Origin: a virus
Strand: one strand, 5' to 3'
Length of the DNA stretch: 39,815 nucleotides
IMG/VR virus record: IMGVR_UViG_3300047560_000253
Location: 1-39,815 of that record
Positions within the stretch are counted from its first letter, which is position 1. Every line of letters starts with the position of its first letter. The translations under genes were made by a program, and so were the position numbers. This document shows, piece by piece, positions 23,977-31,706 of the stretch. The notes under the pieces are model-generated. The model had not been told where the DNA came from. It searched no databases and worked only from the letters and a program-made list of their open reading frames with translations.

Positions 23977-26900
23977 ATGAGTTACGCTGGACTTCACGTT
24001 CACACCCACTTCTCGCTTTTCGATGGAATTGCCACCCCACAGGAATATGTGGATCGTGCTGTAGAGATTGGGATGCCAGCCATCGCTATCACTGACCATG
24101 GTTCGCTATCTGGACACCGTGAGATGTACCGAGTTGCTAAGGAAAAAGGTATCAAGCCTATTCTTGGAATTGAGGGGTACATTACCAAAGACCGCTTCGA
24201 TCACGAAGACAAGAAAGACAAGAATGACCCCCTAGACCTAAACTATAACCACTTGGTTATCCTTGCAAAGAATGCAAAGGGTCTTGAGAACCTTAACAAA
24301 CTAAACGAACTTGCCTGGACTGAGGGATTCTTCAAGAAGCCTCGCATGGACTGGAAGATTCTAGAAGAGTACAAGGAAGGTCTTGTAATTACCTCTGGCT
24401 GTCTATCTGGATACCTTGCAAAGGCAATTGAAGCAGACAACCTAGCTGCTGCTAAAATGCACCTCCAATGGGCTAAGGATACGTTTGGAGACGATTACTA
24501 CATTGAGGTTATGCCACATAACCCCCCAGAAGTAAACAAGCTCATTTTGGAGCTGGCGGATGAATTCAACCTAAAGCCAGTCGTCACTCCTGACTGCCAC
24601 CACTCTGACCCAGAGCAACGTGAAATCCAGGAACTCAAGCTTATCCTCAACTCTTATGCTAATAAGACTGTTAAGGATGTCAGCTATGCAGAGTCTGCAG
24701 AGATGGATAACCTTATGGACCGTCTAGACTACCTATATGGTGCAGACCGCCAAATGACATTCCGTGACTTCCAGATTCACTTGCTTTCAGATGCAGAGAT
24801 GCACGAGGCTATGGAAGCCCAGGGTATCGTTCGTCAGGACATGTACGATAATACCATTGAGATCATGAACAAGGTAGAAGACTACGACATTCAGGACCAC
24901 CTAGACTTGCTTCCTGCACAGTACCAGGATCCAGACAAGGAACTTCTGGACCTTGCTATGGAAGGTCTAAAAGAAAAAGGTCTAGACACCAAGGAAGATT
25001 ATATTGCTCGTCTCCAAGAAGAGCTAGAGGTCATTAAGGATAAGAAGTTTGGTCCTTACTTCCTAGTTGTTCGAAACATGATTAACTGGGCTAAGAAAGA
25101 AGATATCATGGTAGGACCAGGTCGTGGTTCTGCTGCTGGTTCGCTACTCTGCTATGCCCTAGGCATTACAGACATTGACCCAATTGTTCACGGTCTTCTG
25201 TTCTTCCGATTCATCAACCCAGAGCGTAATGACTTCCCAGATATCGATACCGATATTCAGGATAGCCGTCGTGAAGACGTTAAGGACTACCTTGTACGTC
25301 AGTACCGTCACGTTGCATCTATCGCCACATTCCTTGAGTTCAAGGGTAAGGGTATTGTTCGTGACATTGCTCGTGTGTTGATGGTCCCACTTGCAGACGT
25401 TAACAAGGTACTTAAGGTTGTTGATGACTGGGATGACTACTGCACATCTAAGCAGACTGAATGGTTCCGTGAGAAGTATCCAGAGATTGAGGTCTATGGG
25501 GAGAAGCTTCGTGGTCGCATCCGTGGAACTGGTATTCACGCAGCTGGTGTTGTTACATCTAAGCTACCTATCTTTAAGTTTGCTCCATTGGAGACTCGTA
25601 CCAGCCCTGGAAACAAGGAACGTATCCCTGTTGTGGCGGTAGACATGGAAGAAGCAGAGCGTATTGGTCTAATCAAGATCGATGCTCTGGGTCTAAAGAC
25701 TCTATCTGTTATTCAGGACACTCTCAAGATTATTGAGGAACGTACTGGTGACAATATTGACCTACATAAGATTGACATGGAAGACAAGAAGGTTTATGCC
25801 ATGCTATCTGACGGTCTTACAAAGGGTGTCTTCCAGTGTGAAGCTACACCTTACACCAACCTACTCGTAAAGATGGGTATTAAAAGCTTTGCAGAGCTTG
25901 CTGCTTCGAACGCTCTAGTTCGCCCAGGTGCCATGAACACCATTGGTAAGGACTACATCGCTCGTAAGCACGGTAAGCAAAACCTTGATTACAAGCACAC
26001 CAAGATGAAAGCATTCACGGAAGAGACATACGGATGTATCCTTTATCAGGAACAGGTTATGCTCGCATGTACTGAACTTGGTGGCATGACAATGGCAGAA
26101 GCGGACAAGGTCCGTAAGATCATTGGTAAGAAAAAGGATGCAAAAGAGTTCAAGCAGTTCCAGGACAAGTTCGTAGAGGGTGCTTCTCGCTACCTGTCTC
26201 CAAACATTGCAGAAGAACTATGGCACGACTTTGAGGCTCACGCAGGGTACTCATTCAATAAGTCACACGCTGTAGCATACTCAACAGTCTCGTACTGGAC
26301 TGCTTGGCTCAAGTACTACTATCCTATTGAGTTCATGTATTCATTGCTCAAGAACGAGAGTGACAAGGATGCTCGTACAGAGTACCTAATCGAAGCAAAG
26401 CGAATGGGTATCCCTGTAAAGCTTCCACACATTAATGATTCTGATATTGACTTCACCATTGAGGGCAAGGGTATTCGATTCGGACTAAGTGCTATTAAGT
26501 TTATTAGTGATAATATTGCTGAGAAGTACATGGCTGGTCGTCCTTTCAACTCATACAAGGAGCTAGAGGAGTTTACATTCACCAAGGGTAACGGAGTCAA
26601 CTCACGTGCTCTACAGGCTCTACGAGTCATTGGTGCTGCAACATTCCCTGACAATCCTCGTAATGATGAAGAGGTTAAGGAAAACTTGTATGAGTACCTA
26701 AACCTACCAGAATTCAATATCCAGATTCCACAGCACTACCACGCCTTTATCAATGATGTTGAGGAGTATGAGGAAAAGGGGTCCTTCATCCTCATGGGGA
26801 TGGTAAAGGCTATCAAGCGAGGTAAGGGATGGTCACGTGTTGAAATCCTAGACCGAACTGGTAGTGTTGGTATCTTTGATGAAGAGCAGACAACGATTGA

Positions 26901-27255
26901 GACTGGTAAGACTTATATTCTTCTTGCTAGTGACAACCGTATCGTCATGGCTCTACCTGCAGACGAGATTCGTAACAGCGAGTCTGCATTAATTAAACTG
27001 TTAAACTATCGTATGCTCCCTTACAAGGACGAAGAACTCTATGTGGTGTCATTCAAGCCACGAGTTACCAAGGCTGGTAAGAAGATGGCTTCGCTAGTTC
27101 TAGCAGACGCTGCGAGAGACCTGCACAGCGTTACGGTATTCCCTACGGCTTTCTCCAAGGCTTATATGAAGATTGACGAGGGTAAGGTCTACAAATTCGA
27201 CCTTGGCAAAACCAAGGACGGTACAGTAATTATGGAAGAGGTATACAATGTCTAA
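23977..27255 (+). CDS. dnaE: DNA polymerase III alpha subunit, DnaE type
   Basis: 1092 aa, near the normal DnaE length. The N-terminal PHP domain is complete-looking: HVHTHFSLFDG (residues 7-17), AITDHGSLSGH, then PDCHHSD. The C-family palm follows with GPGRGSAAGSLL (about 379-390) and the catalytic aspartates in PDIDTDIQD (about 414-422). Later come GIHAAGVVTSK, FNKSHAVAYS and, near 930-1010, a C-terminal OB domain (SFILMGMVKAIKRGKGWSRVEI). It replicates the phage genome, probably with the host clamp. No separate 3'-5' exonuclease is evident here; an intact PHP could proofread. ATG 23977 has an AAGGA site. The end overlaps the next gene by 8 nt. Confidence 0.96.
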   Translation: MSYAGLHVHTHFSLFDGIATPQEYVDRAVEIGMPAIAITDHGSLSGHREMYRVAKEKGIKPILGIEGYITKDRFDHEDKKDKNDPLDLNYNHLVILAKNAKGLENLNKLNELAWTEGFFKKPRMDWKILEEYKEGLVITSGCLSGYLAKAIEADNLAAAKMHLQWAKDTFGDDYYIEVMPHNPPEVNKLILELADEFNLKPVVTPDCHHSDPEQREIQELKLILNSYANKTVKDVSYAESAEMDNLMDRLDYLYGADRQMTFRDFQIHLLSDAEMHEAMEAQGIVRQDMYDNTIEIMNKVEDYDIQDHLDLLPAQYQDPDKELLDLAMEGLKEKGLDTKEDYIARLQEELEVIKDKKFGPYFLVVRNMINWAKKEDIMVGPGRGSAAGSLLCYALGITDIDPIVHGLLFFRFINPERNDFPDIDTDIQDSRREDVKDYLVRQYRHVASIATFLEFKGKGIVRDIARVLMVPLADVNKVLKVVDDWDDYCTSKQTEWFREKYPEIEVYGEKLRGRIRGTGIHAAGVVTSKLPIFKFAPLETRTSPGNKERIPVVAVDMEEAERIGLIKIDALGLKTLSVIQDTLKIIEERTGDNIDLHKIDMEDKKVYAMLSDGLTKGVFQCEATPYTNLLVKMGIKSFAELAASNALVRPGAMNTIGKDYIARKHGKQNLDYKHTKMKAFTEETYGCILYQEQVMLACTELGGMTMAEADKVRKIIGKKKDAKEFKQFQDKFVEGASRYLSPNIAEELWHDFEAHAGYSFNKSHAVAYSTVSYWTAWLKYYYPIEFMYSLLKNESDKDARTEYLIEAKRMGIPVKLPHINDSDIDFTIEGKGIRFGLSAIKFISDNIAEKYMAGRPFNSYKELEEFTFTKGNGVNSRALQALRVIGAATFPDNPRNDEEVKENLYEYLNLPEFNIQIPQHYHAFINDVEEYEEKGSFILMGMVKAIKRGKGWSRVEILDRTGSVGIFDEEQTTIETGKTYILLASDNRIVMALPADEIRNSESALIKLLNYRMLPYKDEELYVVSFKPRVTKAGKKMASLVLADAARDLHSVTVFPTAFSKAYMKIDEGKVYKFDLGKTKDGTVIMEEVYNV

Positions 27256-27595
27256 TTTAACATTTGACGATATTGCAACAGAGTTGCACGAACTAGCAGT
27301 AGAAAAGGGTTTCTGGGACGTAGTCCAGGATGCCACACAGGAACAGACGGACATCTTTATGACCAAGCAGTTGATGATGATTGTATCAGAGGCTACAGAA
27401 GTCATGGAGGCTATCCGTAAGTCTCACGGACCAGAGGCAGTAGCAGACGAGATGGCAGATATCCTTATCCGCACATTCGATCTCTACGCAGGTCTAGTAG
27501 AGCACGGATACACACATGTATCACTTGACTACGCATTTGAAAACAAGACTAGCGTTAACAAACTACGAGCACAGAAGCATGGAGTGAAGTTCTAA
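27248..27595 (+). CDS. MazG-like nucleotide pyrophosphohydrolase
   Basis: 115 aa. All-alpha NTP pyrophosphatase pattern: an ExxExxE run (E48, E51, E54 in SEATEVMEAIRK) and an ExxD motif (E68, D71 in DEMADILIR), the Mg-binding residues of MazG/dUTPase-like enzymes. Such phage enzymes remove non-canonical or excess NTPs or lower (p)ppGpp-related signals; the substrate cannot be read from the sequence. It overlaps the polymerase end by 8 nt and the NrdH start by 1 nt, placing it in the dNTP-handling part of the operon. Confidence 0.78.
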   Translation: MSNLTFDDIATELHELAVEKGFWDVVQDATQEQTDIFMTKQLMMIVSEATEVMEAIRKSHGPEAVADEMADILIRTFDLYAGLVEHGYTHVSLDYAFENKTSVNKLRAQKHGVKF

Positions 27596-27828
27596 TGGGA
27601 GTAACAGTATACACAAAGCCAAGTTGCGTACAGTGCGATGCAACCAAGCGTAGTCTGGACAAGCTGGGCATCTCGTATGACACAGTAGATATCTCAGTTG
27701 ACACAGATGCGTTCGATAAGATTATCAGTATGGGATTCAAGGCTGCACCAGTTGTCATTACAGACACAGATGCATGGGCAGGGTTCCAGCCAGCCAAGAT
27801 TAATCAACTTGCGGAGGAAAATCTATAA
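27595..27828 (+). CDS. nrdH: Glutaredoxin-like NrdH redoxin
   Basis: 77 aa, the typical NrdH size. The thioredoxin-fold start VTVYTKPSCVQC has the redox motif C11-V-Q-C14, and the NrdH-type W-x-G-F-x-P signature is present as WAGFQP (61-66). It donates electrons to the class Ib ribonucleotide reductase, whose other genes (nrdI, nrdE, nrdF) lie about 6 kb downstream. The gene overlaps its neighbours by one base on each side. Confidence 0.92.
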   Translation: MGVTVYTKPSCVQCDATKRSLDKLGISYDTVDISVDTDAFDKIISMGFKAAPVVITDTDAWAGFQPAKINQLAEENL

Positions 27829-28835
27829 TGATGACAGTCGAAGAAGTTCTAGCAAAACTTGATCCAAAGATTAGAAAGCGTCTAAGCACTGGTGAGGGGA
27901 TTGAAACTGAAGTTCAGCCCACACCTAGCTATGGCTTGAATCGTGCCTTAAATGGTGGATTGCCATATGGTCGCCAGATTCTTATCTGGGGTTCCAAGTC
28001 AAGTGCCAAGTCTTCGCTATGTCTTCAGATGATTGGTATGGCTCAGAAAGAGGGCAAGATGTGTGCCTGGATTGATGCTGAGATGTCGTATGACGAATCT
28101 TGGGCAGCACGTCTTGGTGTAGACACATCACAGCTAATCGTCTCTCAGGCTCGTACAATCAACGAGATGGTGGATGTAGGCACAGCTCTGATGAATGCAG
28201 GTGTTGACCTAATCGTTGTTGACTCAATTACATCATTGCTACCTGCTATCTACTTTGAAAAGGGTACTGATGAACTCAAGGAACTTGAGAACACTAAGCA
28301 GATTGGTGCAGAGTCTCGTGACTTCTCTAATGCATGGAAGATGATCAACTATGCAAACAACAAGGAGAAGCCAACCCTGTTCGTTCTGATTAGTCAGTCT
28401 CGTAACAACATTTCTGCAATGTACACATCACAGCAACCAACTGGTGGACAAGCAACTAAGTTCTATTCGTCAACAGTAATTAAACTGTTTAGCTCTGAAT
28501 CAGATAATCAAGCTATCAAGGGTAAGATTCCTGTGGGCGATAAGTTGATTGAGGAAAAGGTTGGGCGTAAGGTTCGTTGGGAACTACAGTTCTCCAAGAC
28601 CTCTCCAGCATTCCAGTCTGGCGAATACGACTTCTATTTCCGTGGTGACAAGATTGGTATCGACAGTATTGGAGACCTTGTAGACACTGCTGAGATGGCT
28701 GGTATTGTAGAGCGTACAGGTGCTTGGTACATCGTATCTGAGGACAAGAAAATCCAGGGTAGAGAGGCATTCGTTAACTACGTAAGAGAGAACGATGACT
28801 TCCGTAAATCAATTGAGGACAGACTAAATGGCTAG
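27828..28835 (+). CDS. RecA/UvsX-like recombinase
   Basis: 335 aa. RecA-fold ATPase with Walker A in GSKSSAKSS (residues 55-63), Walker B in DLIVVDSITSLLP (about 126-138) and a loop region GGQATKFYSSTVIKL typical of RecA (the GG...F.....R/K stretch before strand 6). The second glycine of the Walker A motif is alanine (A60), while Lys61 and Ser62 remain. T4 UvsX also departs from GKT here, so this is closer to phage recombinases than to bacterial RecA. It should form filaments on ssDNA for strand exchange and recombination-dependent replication. Two ATGs in a row begin the gene; GGAGG lies 10 nt before the first. Confidence 0.85.
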   Translation: MMTVEEVLAKLDPKIRKRLSTGEGIETEVQPTPSYGLNRALNGGLPYGRQILIWGSKSSAKSSLCLQMIGMAQKEGKMCAWIDAEMSYDESWAARLGVDTSQLIVSQARTINEMVDVGTALMNAGVDLIVVDSITSLLPAIYFEKGTDELKELENTKQIGAESRDFSNAWKMINYANNKEKPTLFVLISQSRNNISAMYTSQQPTGGQATKFYSSTVIKLFSSESDNQAIKGKIPVGDKLIEEKVGRKVRWELQFSKTSPAFQSGEYDFYFRGDKIGIDSIGDLVDTAEMAGIVERTGAWYIVSEDKKIQGREAFVNYVRENDDFRKSIEDRLNG

Positions 28836-29007
28836 ATACGAAATCTATAAGGGTCAGTTTGTATGCCACGTATGTAAGATGGAGGTAGGATCCTTGAGGT
28901 CCTACCCCTCTGAGAAAAAGCTATCGTGGATGTGTAAAGACGGACACCTCAGTGAAGTAAACCTAGACACCAAAAAGAAGAAGGCGGACTATGAGCGAGA
29001 AGAGTGA
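28828..29007 (+). CDS. Small zinc-ribbon-like protein (59 aa)
   Basis: A 59-aa frame starting at the ATG that overlaps the recombinase stop by 8 nt. It reads MARYEIYKGQFVCHVCKMEV..., with a C-x-x-C pair (CHVC, 13-16) and a later C-K-D-G-H (C36, H40), a possible zinc site, and a basic KKKK stretch near the end. The short overlaps with both neighbours (8 and 17 nt) support it as a real gene. Function unknown; a nucleic-acid-binding accessory factor is possible. Confidence 0.68.
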   Translation: MARYEIYKGQFVCHVCKMEVGSLRSYPSEKKLSWMCKDGHLSEVNLDTKKKKADYEREE

Positions 29008-29278
29008 GAGTAAGCGTATTGGTGCTAAACAGCACAAGAACTCTGGTCGTGGAACTCACAAGGGGGATGCCTCTTGGGAAAACTTCACGGTAGACTTTAA
29101 GGAAGTTGGCAAAAGCTTTACCCTTAATAAAGACGTATGGGCTAAGGCTACTACAGATGCTATCCGTAACGGCAATGACCCTGCTATCGTAGTTGTCATT
29201 GGTGAGTCAGGAATCAAAACAAGACTGGCAGTCATTGAAATGTCTGTTCTAGAACAATTGATTAACGGCACGGAATAG
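28991..29278 (+). CDS. Hjc-like PD-(D/E)XK nuclease, candidate Holliday junction resolvase
   Basis: 95 aa. The sequence KNSGRGTHKGDASWENFTVD then FKEVGKSFTL has the Hjc/VRR-type nuclease shape: a SGRG/KGD turn with D26, then D35-F-K37 as the D-x-K catalytic pair, followed by a strand/helix (WAKATTDAIRNG) and a core strand (PAIVVVIGE). The arrangement G-D...D-x-K, then K-S-F, matches small archaeal/phage Holliday resolvases. It is placed among recombination genes, after the RecA-like gene. The catalytic Glu at the N-terminus of Hjc is not certain here. It starts 17 nt inside the previous small gene. Confidence 0.55.
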   Translation: MSEKSESKRIGAKQHKNSGRGTHKGDASWENFTVDFKEVGKSFTLNKDVWAKATTDAIRNGNDPAIVVVIGESGIKTRLAVIEMSVLEQLINGTE

Positions 29279-29286
29279 TGTATAAT
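29258..29286 (+). promoter_or_regulatory. Promoter of the 101-aa gene and nuclease genes
   Basis: TTGATT (29258-29263), a 17-nt spacer and a perfect TATAAT (29281-29286). The start is expected near 29293, giving a leader of about 20 nt with an AGGAAA site before the ATG at 29313. Confidence 0.65.
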
Positions 29287-29312
29287 AGTAGAAACGATAG
29301 AAATAGGAAACA

Positions 29313-29618
29313 ATGGAAACACAACCAACAACATTAGATGCAGTCAATGGTCTAGTAGAGATTGCAGAATACATGGACGATGAAGAGCTTACCATGGCTC
29401 TTACATTTGTTGCAAAGGCTATCATTAAGCCAGACATTCCAATTAACATTGTTACCGTTGAAATTGTTCGATTGCAAGCCATTGCTGCAAAGCTTTCATT
29501 GAAAGCCACGTGGATGGCTAACGTAGACAAGGGAGATAGAGCGAAGAAGAACATATACTACACTGCTGCAGAGGCTGTAAACCAGCTTGTGTCTGCTCTG
29601 AAGTATGTTGCTCGCTAA
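29313..29618 (+). CDS. Helical protein, function unknown
   Basis: 101 aa, predicted all helical: LDAVNGLVEIAEYMDDEELTMAL, then VEIVRLQAIAAKLSLKATWM, then YYTAAEAVNQLVSALKYV. Hydrophobic heptads suggest a small oligomer. I do not recognise the family. It sits 9 nt before the Cas4-like nuclease gene and shares a promoter with it, so it may be an accessory protein for recombination or end-processing, but there is no direct evidence. Confidence 0.62.
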   Translation: METQPTTLDAVNGLVEIAEYMDDEELTMALTFVAKAIIKPDIPINIVTVEIVRLQAIAAKLSLKATWMANVDKGDRAKKNIYYTAAEAVNQLVSALKYVAR

Positions 29619-29627
29619 GGTAATATC

Positions 29628-30443
29628 ATGGCAAAAAATTTACTACAACAAGTGATGCTTAAGAAGGCTGAGACAAACACAGTCAACCAACCATCATTTA
29701 TTGACAAAGAAGCCCTAATTGAAAAAATCAATTCTGGCTATACAATTAATCGTGTGGATAAGTTTCAAACAAAGAAAACTTTTGCACCAAGTACAATTGC
29801 ATTCTCACACGGAGAGTGTCCACGTTATTGGTATCTAGCATTTACTGGTGCTACGTTTACAGATAACGCAGATGCCTACGGTGGGGCTAACATGACTGCA
29901 GGTACAAAGTCACACGAACGAATCCAGGAAGCCATGGGCAACGTCCCAGGTCTACTTGCTGATTCTGAATTCAAGGTTACTTATAATGATCCACCTATCT
30001 TCGGATATGGTGACGTGATGCTAAACTGGGAAGACAAGGAATTGCTTGGTGAAATCAAGACAATGCCTAATGAAGGTTTTGAGTATCGCAAGGTAGCAGG
30101 GAAGCCAAAGATAGGACACCTGGTCCAGCTTCTTATCTACATGAAGATCCTTAATAAGAGCAAAGCCGTCCTGATTTATGAAAATAAGAATAATCATGAA
30201 CTATTGATTTTCCCAATTGAACTAAATCAGTACATGTATGATTGGGTAGAGAGAACATTCGATTGGATGCGAGAGGTACGTAGGGCTTGGGAAGATAAGA
30301 AGCTTCCTGAGAAGAACTACCGTGTCAATTCTAAGATTTGCAAGACATGTCCTATTAGGTCAGCTTGTGATGAAGCAGGTTCTGGAGAAATCAAAATCAA
30401 ATCTCTGGAGCCGTTAGATGAAACACTGTCACTGGTGCGATAA
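29628..30443 (+). CDS. Cas4-family PD-(D/E)XK exonuclease with Fe-S cysteines
   Basis: 271 aa. RecB-type nuclease motifs in order: H96 (KSHERI), D129 (GYGDVML), E142-I-K144 (GEIKT) and Q167 (HLVQLLIYMK). Four cysteines that would hold a 4Fe-4S cluster: C64 (GECPRYWYL) and C238, C241, C247 (CKTCPIRSAC). This is the Cas4/AddB-like arrangement. In phages without CRISPR such proteins act as recombination exonucleases; no cas1 or CRISPR array is present here. Its N-terminal ~50 residues are extra. The end overlaps the next zinc-ribbon gene by 26 nt. Confidence 0.85.
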   Translation: MAKNLLQQVMLKKAETNTVNQPSFIDKEALIEKINSGYTINRVDKFQTKKTFAPSTIAFSHGECPRYWYLAFTGATFTDNADAYGGANMTAGTKSHERIQEAMGNVPGLLADSEFKVTYNDPPIFGYGDVMLNWEDKELLGEIKTMPNEGFEYRKVAGKPKIGHLVQLLIYMKILNKSKAVLIYENKNNHELLIFPIELNQYMYDWVERTFDWMREVRRAWEDKKLPEKNYRVNSKICKTCPIRSACDEAGSGEIKIKSLEPLDETLSLVR

Positions 30444-30708
30444 TACATTTGAATCGAATGTAAAGTATCAAATTTATTGCTCTCCTGAATGCAGGAACGA
30501 AGCAACAAAATTCAATATTGCAGAAAAATACAAAATCACTCGCAGGAAAAACAAGAAGCCTCGCCAATGCAAGTCATGCGGAGCCACACTGTCTGCCTAC
30601 AACGACACAATGCTTTGTTCTGTGTGTTCGGTAAATCCTATCGACGTTGCTAAGGCACTGCGAGAGATGAAGGGTTATGGAAATGGTAAATCTCCAAAAG
30701 ATAACTAA
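30418..30708 (+). CDS. Zinc-ribbon protein (96 aa)
   Basis: Cysteine pairs suggest two zinc sites: CHWC (4-7) with CSPEC (21-25), and CKSC (51-54) with CSVC further on. The region between is basic (KYKITRRKNKKPRQ). It looks like a small double zinc finger for nucleic-acid binding. It overlaps the Cas4-like gene by 26 nt and RuvC by 32 nt, an unusually tight arrangement that suggests coupled translation. The specific role is unknown. Confidence 0.65.
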   Translation: MKHCHWCDNTFESNVKYQIYCSPECRNEATKFNIAEKYKITRRKNKKPRQCKSCGATLSAYNDTMLCSVCSVNPIDVAKALREMKGYGNGKSPKDN

Positions 30709-31258
30709 TGCATCCAAGCCCAAGACCATAATGTCAATCGATGCCAGTACCAATAGCGTCGCCTTTGCATTGTTCTCTGATGATGTACTCATCAAGTATG
30801 GTAAGATAAATTTTTCTGGTTCTACTGCCTATGACAAGGTGGTGGATGCTTCTAGAAAACTAAGACCATACTTCTCTGAACATGTAGAGGTTGACGCTAT
30901 TGTTATTGAGCATACAGTATTTATGAATAGCCCTAAGACTGCTGCAGACCTTGCACTGGTCCAGGGAGCCATCCTGGGGGCTGCTGGAGTACCTTTAATC
31001 AGATCAGTAGCACCAATCACCTGGCAAAACTTTGTTGGCAACAAGAAGCCAAGCAAGGACGAGATTGCCATGTTCAAGTACAACAACCCTGGCAAGTCTG
31101 ACTCCTGGATTAAGACGCAGTTGCGAGAACAGAGAAAGCAAAAGACAATGCACTTTGTTGAGATACAGTATAATAAAATTGTTACTGATAACGACGTGGC
31201 AGACGCAATCGCAATTGGTCACTATGCCACTAAGAATTGGGGGAAGTTGACAAAATGA
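30677..31258 (+). CDS. ruvC: RuvC-like Holliday junction resolvase
   Basis: 193 aa. RNase H-fold nuclease with the acidic residues expected of RuvC: D22 in MSIDASTNSVAFAL, E78 in IVIEHTVF, and D173 and D176 in DNDVADAIAIG. It would cut four-way junctions formed by recombination and replication before packaging. Translation may begin at ATG 30677 or at an internal ATG (residue 19) directly before the catalytic strand; the first is used here because it keeps the tight overlap seen in this operon. The stop overlaps the next small gene (ATGA), and the 3' end holds a consensus promoter. Confidence 0.85.
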   Translation: MEMVNLQKITNASKPKTIMSIDASTNSVAFALFSDDVLIKYGKINFSGSTAYDKVVDASRKLRPYFSEHVEVDAIVIEHTVFMNSPKTAADLALVQGAILGAAGVPLIRSVAPITWQNFVGNKKPSKDEIAMFKYNNPGKSDSWIKTQLREQRKQKTMHFVEIQYNKIVTDNDVADAIAIGHYATKNWGKLTK

Positions 31259-31275
31259 GTTTAAAGCTGTATACT
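31247..31275 (+). promoter_or_regulatory. Consensus promoter of the packaging/RNR operon, inside coding sequence
   Basis: TTGACA (31247-31252), a 17-nt spacer and TATACT (31270-31275) at the ruvC/HTH junction. Start is expected near 31282, already inside the 51-aa gene. It is well placed to drive terminase and nrdIEF. Confidence 0.78.
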
Positions 31276-31410
31276 AGTGAAGTGTGGTTAAAAAAGAGAT
31301 ACCACATGGACAAGAAGACTCCAGAGCAAATCGCTAAGGAGTGCGGTACTAGCGTAGAAACTATCTATGTGTACCTAGCAAAATTCGGATTAAGGAAGTC
31401 AAAGAGATAA
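31255..31410 (+). CDS. Short helix-turn-helix protein (51 aa)
   Basis: A 51-aa frame starting with the ATG in the ATGA overlap with ruvC and ending in TAATGG, which starts the next gene. The C-terminal part, TPEQIAKECGTSVETIYVYL then AKFGLRK, is a clear helix-turn-helix pattern (helix, turn at G, recognition helix). The N-terminal 17 residues are basic/aromatic (SEVWLKKRYH). It probably binds DNA; a regulator role for the promoter just upstream is possible. Transcripts from that promoter would lack its first codons and could start only at the internal ATG at 31306 (34-aa form). Confidence 0.7.
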   Translation: MSLKLYTSEVWLKKRYHMDKKTPEQIAKECGTSVETIYVYLAKFGLRKSKR

Positions 31411-31706
31411 TGGCTAGACGTAAAGTAGTAACCCCCACAGGACCAATCCAGACAAAGTTTTCTCGTGTCTACGAGATGGAGTACGGAAACTTCACCATTG
31501 AAAAGGGAGACCTTATCAAGATCCAGGGTGAGTACGGAACACGATTTAAGTTTATTAGCATTACCACAAATACCGAGACAGGTGTTTTTTGGGTAGACTG
31601 CATTGAGACCTATCGTGGACAGCCTGGACCATTCCGTTCGTTCACGGTTGACCGTGTACGTCGCATTCCAAAGAAGCGTGTAAGAAAGGCTAAGAAGAAT
31701 GTCTAA
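31410..31706 (+). CDS. Small basic beta-barrel-like protein, function unknown
   Basis: 98 aa. The core YEMEYGNFTIEKGDLIKIQG then FKFISITTN, FWVDCIET and FRSFTVDRVRRI has the alternating strands of an SH3-like barrel. Both ends are very basic (MARRKV; KKRVRKAKK). Such proteins may bind nucleic acid. It lies just before the small terminase and overlaps it by 8 nt, so a role in packaging or genome maturation is conceivable, but unproven. Confidence 0.62.
   Translation: MARRKVVTPTGPIQTKFSRVYEMEYGNFTIEKGDLIKIQGEYGTRFKFISITTNTETGVFWVDCIETYRGQPGPFRSFTVDRVRRIPKKRVRKAKKNV

Noticed and set aside
23972-23977. TATAAT directly at the polymerase start
   Set aside because: It overlaps the ATG itself, so a transcript from it would start inside the gene. 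It is probably chance plus the AAGGA ribosome site.
29628-30443. Cas4-like gene as sign of a CRISPR system
   Set aside because: No cas1/cas2 and no repeat array in the window. Cas4-family nucleases are common in phage recombination modules.
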